Program-made: the position numbers and the translations under genes
Notes under the pieces: generated by a model
Seen by the model: the letters and a program-made list of their open reading frames with translations, nothing else
Databases searched by the model: none
Told to the model about the DNA's origin: nothing
Source of the DNA: CAJXUU01 sp963975265
GTDB lineage: Bacteria > Bacteroidota > Bacteroidia > Chitinophagales > Saprospiraceae
DNA: 8,582 nucleotides
Reading direction: 5' to 3'
Assembly (NCBI GenBank): GCA_963975265.1
Contig: CAXBGT010000220.1
Coordinates: 1 to 8,582, forward strand
Shown here: in pieces, positions 5,075 through 8,582 of the stretch
Position numbering within the stretch: the stretch's first letter is position 1
Layout of the letters: every line of letters starts with the position of its first letter

Positions 5075-7669
5075 ATGGCTGAAAGAATTGTAAGTCCTGG
5101 TGTATTCACCCGAGAAAAGGACCTTTCATTTATACCGCAAGGTGTTGCAGAAATAGGTGCAGCAGTAATAGGTACAACACAAAAAGGCCCAGCATTCTGG
5201 CCGACACAAGTAACTTCATATACTGAATTTGAATCTAAATTTGGTGGATTGGAAAGAAACCCAACAACGTATGTTCCACATACTGTACGAGAGTACTTTG
5301 AGCAGGGTGGTAATGTAATGACAGTTGTAAGAGTACTGAGTTCAGCTGATGTGACTGTAACAAGTCCACTAGCTTTGAGAATTACAAACACAACACCAGT
5401 AGCTGCAGCAGTTGCAACTGCTGATACGTTTTTAAGTAATACTGTAACGCAAAATGTAGTAGCGGTATTATATCCAACTGAGCATGAAATTGCATCTCAA
5501 GAATTGGATTTATCTGGATCTTACCTAACTCCAGCTGATGCTGTTTTAACAGCTCCAGCTTTTGAAAGTAATACTCCATCAGCTTCATTCTCAAATTTTG
5601 TACTTAACTTATCAGGATCAGGGAAAACTACTGCAGGAACCGCAATAGTAGCCAAAGTATCTGGATCAGGTGATGGTGCAGCAGGAGCTGGAAGACTATA
5701 TGGAATTTCAGCATCTTTACTATCGACAGATAATAACTCTATAGATACTGTGCTAGGAACTAGTCCTAATTCTAATAGAGAAGCATATGTAAAGCATTAC
5801 AATAAAAATTTCTCTAAGTTAGCTGAAGTAAAAGCTTCCTCATTTGAAATCGTACGTGGTGTAAATCATCTATACGCAGATGGATACCAAGGAGCTTCAA
5901 CTCCATGGATCACAAACCAACACACAGGATCAGCAGGTAGCAATCTATTCAAGATACATCATTTAGGTCATGGTGAAACAACAAACTATGAAATGAAGGT
6001 ATCGGTATTGAATATGAAGGCAGCTAATGGTGGTACTGATACAAAATATCCAACATTTGACTTGCAAGTAAGAACAATCAAGCAAACTGGATTACCATTC
6101 GATACACCATACACATATGATGCAACGGATGATAATAGTGCAAATGTAGTAGAAGAGCACACTGGATTAACGTTAGATCCTAGAGATACAAATTATATCG
6201 CAAGAAGACTTGGTGATAGATACTATAAGATTAATGCAGAAGGTAAGGTAATAGGTGTTAACACATATCCAAACCAATCTAGATATATCAGAGTTGAAGT
6301 ATCATCTGGTGTTAAAAACCAAGGTATCTCGGTATCTGATACACCGTTTGGATTTAAAGCTTTGAACCAATCAATACCATCTACATCAGGATATATGCCA
6401 TCAGCGTCTTATACGACAAAACAAGAAGAATCGGCAAATGTATATGAACCAGGTGTATTCTACGGATTTAATTTCGATTTCGAAACGACTGATAATGTAA
6501 CATACTTAGCACCAGTTCCATCTACCGATTTATCGATAGGGGCAAATACAGACTTTAACTTATCTAATATGTTAGGTCACGTATCAGCATCAGATGTATT
6601 GACTGGTACTGTAGCAGATAATCTAACAATGATTTCAATGGGTACAGACACTCATCAACTTCAAAGAAGATTCATGGTACCATTCCAAGGCGGTCAGGAT
6701 GGTAAACACCCTGCACAAGTAGCTTTAACTGGTAAGGATATGGGTGTAACAAACACATTTGGAATGGACTTTACAGATGCAACATCGAATGGAACGAAAG
6801 CATATAAAAAAGCAATTAACGCTCTATCAAATCAAGACGAATTCGATATCAATCTACTGACTATGCCAGGAATTATCACAGACAATTGTTCTGCGACAAT
6901 TACGCATGCAATCAATAAGACTGAGCAAAGAGGTGATTGCTTCTTGATATTTGATGTAGCTAAATACAACGATTCACCAACTCAAACTGTATCAACTATA
7001 ATCTCAGACGCTGTAACAGACGCAGCCAACTACGATTCAAGTTACGCAGGTACCTACTTCCCATGGTTAATGTACAATGATGCAGTAAATAATGTAGTAA
7101 CACCAGTTCCACCATCTGCAATAATGCCAAGTGTATTTGCGGGTAATGATTCTGGAGGTGGAGAACCTTGGTACGCACCAGCAGGCCTTAATAGAGGATT
7201 GTTAACTGCGATTACAGAAGCAACTACAAGATTAACTCATGCAGAGCGTGATGAATTATATGAAGGTAGAATAAACCCAATTGCAACATTCCCTAATCAA
7301 GGAGTTTGTGTATGGGGTCAGAAAACTTTACAGAAAAAACGTTCAGCTTTAGATAGAATCAATGTAAGAAGATTATTAATAGCTTTGAAGAAATTCATTG
7401 CATCTACTTCAAGATTCTTAGTATTTGAGCAAAACACTGCATCTACGAGAAATAGATTTTTGAGTACTGTTAATCCATATTTGGAAAGCGTACAACAAAG
7501 AAGTGGTTTGCATGCATTTAAAGTAGTAATGGATGAAACTAACAACACACCAGATGTAGTAGATAGAAACAAATTAGTAGGTAATATAATGATTCAACCG
7601 ACAAGGACAGCTGAATTCATCGTACTAGACTTTACAGTACTACCAACTGGGGCTACTTTTCCAGAGTAA
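5075..7669 (+). CDS. gp18: Tail sheath protein gp18-like
   Basis: This is the contractile tail sheath subunit, which polymerises around the tail tube and contracts on infection. The 864-residue product begins with the classic sheath N-terminus: SPGVFTREKDLSFIPQG (about residues 7-23), then GAAVIGTTQKGPAFWP and TEFESKFGG. It ends with the conserved C-terminal domain from about residue 700: NRGLLTAITEATTRLTHAER, INPIATFPNQGVCVWGQKT, RINVRRLLIALKKFI, FEQNTASTRNRFLS and the closing strand TAEFIVLDFTV. It is clearly longer than T4 gp18 (659 residues). The extra length lies in the Ser/Thr/Gly-rich middle, about residues 100-560, which probably forms surface-exposed domains. The start is supported by GAGGAG at 5061-5066. 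Both conserved ends are present and there is no frameshift. The tube gene follows after 42 bases, as in T4. Confidence 0.97.
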   Translation: MAERIVSPGVFTREKDLSFIPQGVAEIGAAVIGTTQKGPAFWPTQVTSYTEFESKFGGLERNPTTYVPHTVREYFEQGGNVMTVVRVLSSADVTVTSPLALRITNTTPVAAAVATADTFLSNTVTQNVVAVLYPTEHEIASQELDLSGSYLTPADAVLTAPAFESNTPSASFSNFVLNLSGSGKTTAGTAIVAKVSGSGDGAAGAGRLYGISASLLSTDNNSIDTVLGTSPNSNREAYVKHYNKNFSKLAEVKASSFEIVRGVNHLYADGYQGASTPWITNQHTGSAGSNLFKIHHLGHGETTNYEMKVSVLNMKAANGGTDTKYPTFDLQVRTIKQTGLPFDTPYTYDATDDNSANVVEEHTGLTLDPRDTNYIARRLGDRYYKINAEGKVIGVNTYPNQSRYIRVEVSSGVKNQGISVSDTPFGFKALNQSIPSTSGYMPSASYTTKQEESANVYEPGVFYGFNFDFETTDNVTYLAPVPSTDLSIGANTDFNLSNMLGHVSASDVLTGTVADNLTMISMGTDTHQLQRRFMVPFQGGQDGKHPAQVALTGKDMGVTNTFGMDFTDATSNGTKAYKKAINALSNQDEFDINLLTMPGIITDNCSATITHAINKTEQRGDCFLIFDVAKYNDSPTQTVSTIISDAVTDAANYDSSYAGTYFPWLMYNDAVNNVVTPVPPSAIMPSVFAGNDSGGGEPWYAPAGLNRGLLTAITEATTRLTHAERDELYEGRINPIATFPNQGVCVWGQKTLQKKRSALDRINVRRLLIALKKFIASTSRFLVFEQNTASTRNRFLSTVNPYLESVQQRSGLHAFKVVMDETNNTPDVVDRNKLVGNIMIQPTRTAEFIVLDFTVLPTGATFPE

Positions 7670-7680
7670 ATCTGGAGTAG
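7653..7680 (+). other. Bulged hairpin overlapping the sheath stop codon
   Basis: CTAC (7653-7656) plus TCCAGA (7660-7665) pair with TCTGGAGTAG (7671-7680), with a TTT bulge on the left arm and a GTAAA loop. The stop codon TAA 7667-7669 is in the loop. No T-run follows, so it is more likely an mRNA 3'-end stabilising or processing structure than a terminator. Tube mRNA could then be separated from sheath mRNA here. Confidence 0.45.
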
Positions 7681-7684
7681 ACCA

Positions 7685-7694
7685 ATATTTATAT
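7685..7694 (+). promoter_or_regulatory. Intergenic ATATTTATAT motif upstream of the tube gene
   Basis: This is an exact copy with five-base arms (AATAT-TT-ATATT, 7684-7695). It ends only 17 bases before the tube ATG and nearly touches the ribosome site AAAGAGGAG (about 7696-7704). That spacing is tight for a minus-10 element, because transcription would start at the Shine-Dalgarno. An operator, processing or reversed role should therefore be kept open. Confidence 0.4.
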
Positions 7695-7711
7695 TAAAGA
7701 GGAGAACTTAG

Positions 7712-8200
7712 ATGGCACAATTATTAGACTCGAATGAAATATTCTTTACACCCTTTGAACCAAAGGTTGCGAATAGATTTATCATGTTTATTGAAGGAAT
7801 ACCAGCTTATCTTGTAAGAAAAGCGTCAAGACCTACAGTAACATTCGAAGAAATCGTATTAGATCATATCAACGTACAAAGAAAGATTAAAGGAAAAGCG
7901 ACGTGGTCGGATATAACGGTAGAATTATACGATCCAGTAGTTCCTTCAGCAGCACAAGCTGTAATGGAATGGGTAAGACTACATCATGAGTCAGTGACTG
8001 GTAGAGCTGGTTACTCGGATTTCTATAAGAAGGATGTAACCTTCAATATGTTAGGACCTGTAGGTGATAAAGTTGAAGAATGGACATTGAAAGGAGCTTA
8101 TATAGGTGAAGCAGCTTTCGGAGAAATGGATTGGTCAACTCAAGATCCAATGGCAATTTCATTAACGTTGAAATACGACTACGCAATATTACAATTTTAA
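7712..8200 (+). CDS. gp19: Tail tube protein gp19-like
   Basis: This protein forms the inner tube of the contractile tail, stacked in hexameric rings from the baseplate to the neck and surrounded by gp18. The product has 162 residues, essentially the T4 gp19 length (163). Family segments include PKVANRFIMFIEGIPAYLVRKASRP (split; about residues 18-42), RKIKGKATWSDITVELYDPVVPSAAQAVMEWVR (in parts; about 57-89), AGYSDFYKKDVTFNMLGP, EEWTLKGAYIGEAAFGEMDW and a final beta strand ISLTLKYDYAILQF. The start is supported by AAAGAGGAG at good spacing. It directly follows the sheath gene, as in T4, and is followed by an intrinsic terminator, so it ends a transcription unit. Confidence 0.97.
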   Translation: MAQLLDSNEIFFTPFEPKVANRFIMFIEGIPAYLVRKASRPTVTFEEIVLDHINVQRKIKGKATWSDITVELYDPVVPSAAQAVMEWVRLHHESVTGRAGYSDFYKKDVTFNMLGPVGDKVEEWTLKGAYIGEAAFGEMDWSTQDPMAISLTLKYDYAILQF

Positions 8201-8219
8201 TAGTATAATATATAATATG

Positions 8220-8249
8220 AAAAGATGTCCATTATTTGGGCATTTTTTC
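8220..8249 (+). terminator. Intrinsic terminator after the tube gene
   Basis: AAAAGATGTCC (8220-8230) pairs with GGGCATTTTTT (8238-8248) over eleven positions including two G-T pairs, with a 7-base loop ATTATTT. The right arm ends in a run of six Ts. It lies 20 bases after the tube stop and before the motif and start of the next gene. It would end the sheath-tube transcript. Confidence 0.85.
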
Positions 8250-8260
8250 TGTTTATGTAG

Positions 8261-8270
8261 ATATGTATAT
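8261..8270 (+). promoter_or_regulatory. Intergenic ATATGTATAT motif upstream of the gp26-type gene
   Basis: This is an exact copy with a GT centre, located after the terminator and ending 32 bases before the ATG at 8303. Because it immediately follows a strong terminator, the downstream gene needs its own promoter. This makes it the best positional argument that the motif is a promoter element. Confidence 0.5.
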
Positions 8271-8302
8271 ATAGAACAAACACTAATAAAGGAGAAGAAG
8301 TT

Positions 8303-8582
8303 ATGTCACAACACAAACTGTCGGATGAAGAGTTAAAACAAAAACTCGTAGCTGACTCAATTCAATCAGATGCTTATAAATTTCCAACAGAAGAAATAGA
8401 GTTACCGAGTAAGGGACATTTCTACGATCCAGACGGACCTTTAGCTTCAGGAATATTAGAAATAAAATATCCTACAGCAAAAGAAGAAGATATCTTAACA
8501 TCGCAAAACTTAATCAAGAATGGAACCGTGATAGATAAGTTTATGCAATCTATTATAGTAAGTAAAATCAACTATAATGACT
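8303..8582 (+). CDS. gp26-type baseplate hub / tail assembly protein (5' part)
   Basis: The reading frame starts at ATG 8303 with a strong ribosome site (AAAGGAGAAG, 8288-8297) and runs open off the window edge, giving 93 visible residues. The N-terminus is a charged helix (MSQHKLSDEELKQKLVADSI). From about residue 33 comes a segment I associate with the T4 gp26-like baseplate family of marine phages: ELPSKGHFYDPDGPLASG, then EIKYPTAKEEDILTSQNLI and KNGTVIDKFMQSIIVSKI. The L-P-S-x-G-x-x-Y and T-A-x-E-E-D-I-L motifs also occur in tail-assembly chaperones, so chaperone versus structural hub component is open. A terminator and its own motif upstream make it the first gene of a new transcription unit. 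Only the 5' part is visible. Confidence 0.75.
   Translation, partial: MSQHKLSDEELKQKLVADSIQSDAYKFPTEEIELPSKGHFYDPDGPLASGILEIKYPTAKEEDILTSQNLIKNGTVIDKFMQSIIVSKINYND

Noticed and set aside
5008..5594. Two minus-strand frames over the sheath 5' region
   Set aside because: They are antisense shadows of the firmly identified sheath gene.
5605..5640. GSGKTT in the sheath product resembling a P-loop
   Set aside because: The required glycine four residues before GK is missing, and the segment lies in the low-complexity Ser/Gly/Thr-rich middle, so it is not a Walker A motif.
6996..7572. Two minus-strand frames over the sheath 3' region
   Set aside because: They are antisense to the most conserved part of the sheath protein.
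1203..8302. tRNA genes, CRISPR arrays or insertion sequences in the gaps
   Set aside because: All gaps are about 100 bases or less; none shows a cloverleaf, regularly spaced repeats or transposase sequence.

Overview
The window is a piece of the late (virion structural) region of an AT-rich, T4-like contractile-tailed phage. All genes are on the plus strand and tightly packed. In T4 order it carries homologues of neck proteins gp13 and gp14, tail-sheath terminator gp15, tail sheath gp18 and tail tube gp19. The sequences resemble the T4-like phages of marine bacteria more than coliphage T4 itself; this is from memory of the families, not a search. Most genes have clear Shine-Dalgarno sequences (GGAG, AGGAG), so the host probably uses SD-led initiation. 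The host cannot be named from this window.

Layout. Positions 1-61 are probably the 3' end of an upstream gene. Positions 65-1202 hold three small, translationally coupled accessory genes: a small protein with an SH3/KOW-like C-terminus, a YqiA-like alpha/beta-hydrolase with an intact Ser-Asp-His set, and an unrecognised 121-residue acidic protein. This cluster ends in an intrinsic terminator whose stem overlaps the last stop codon. A phoH-like ATPase follows (1299-1976), then the neck/tail-completion block: gp13 (2014-3168), gp14 (3172-3777) and gp15 (3777-4652). A 92-residue coiled-coil protein (4712-4990) occupies the place where T4 has terminase genes 16 and 17. The large 864-residue sheath gene (5075-7669), the tube gene (7712-8200), a second intrinsic terminator (8220-8249) and the 5' part of a gp26-type baseplate/tail-assembly gene (8303 to the window end) complete it.

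How it works together: gp13 and gp14 complete the DNA-filled head, gp15 caps the tail, gp18 polymerises around the gp19 tube, and the last gene belongs to baseplate or tail assembly. The region is therefore a head-tail joining and tail module with accessory and metabolic genes placed just upstream.

The most interesting non-coding signal is a dyad-symmetric 10-mer, ATAT(T/G)TATAT. It occurs exactly in five of the six intergenic gaps longer than 30 bases, and with one mismatch in the sixth (before phoH). I saw no exact copy inside a gene. Its T form contains the reverse complement of the T4 late promoter core TATAAATA. It may be this phage's late promoter element or an operator.
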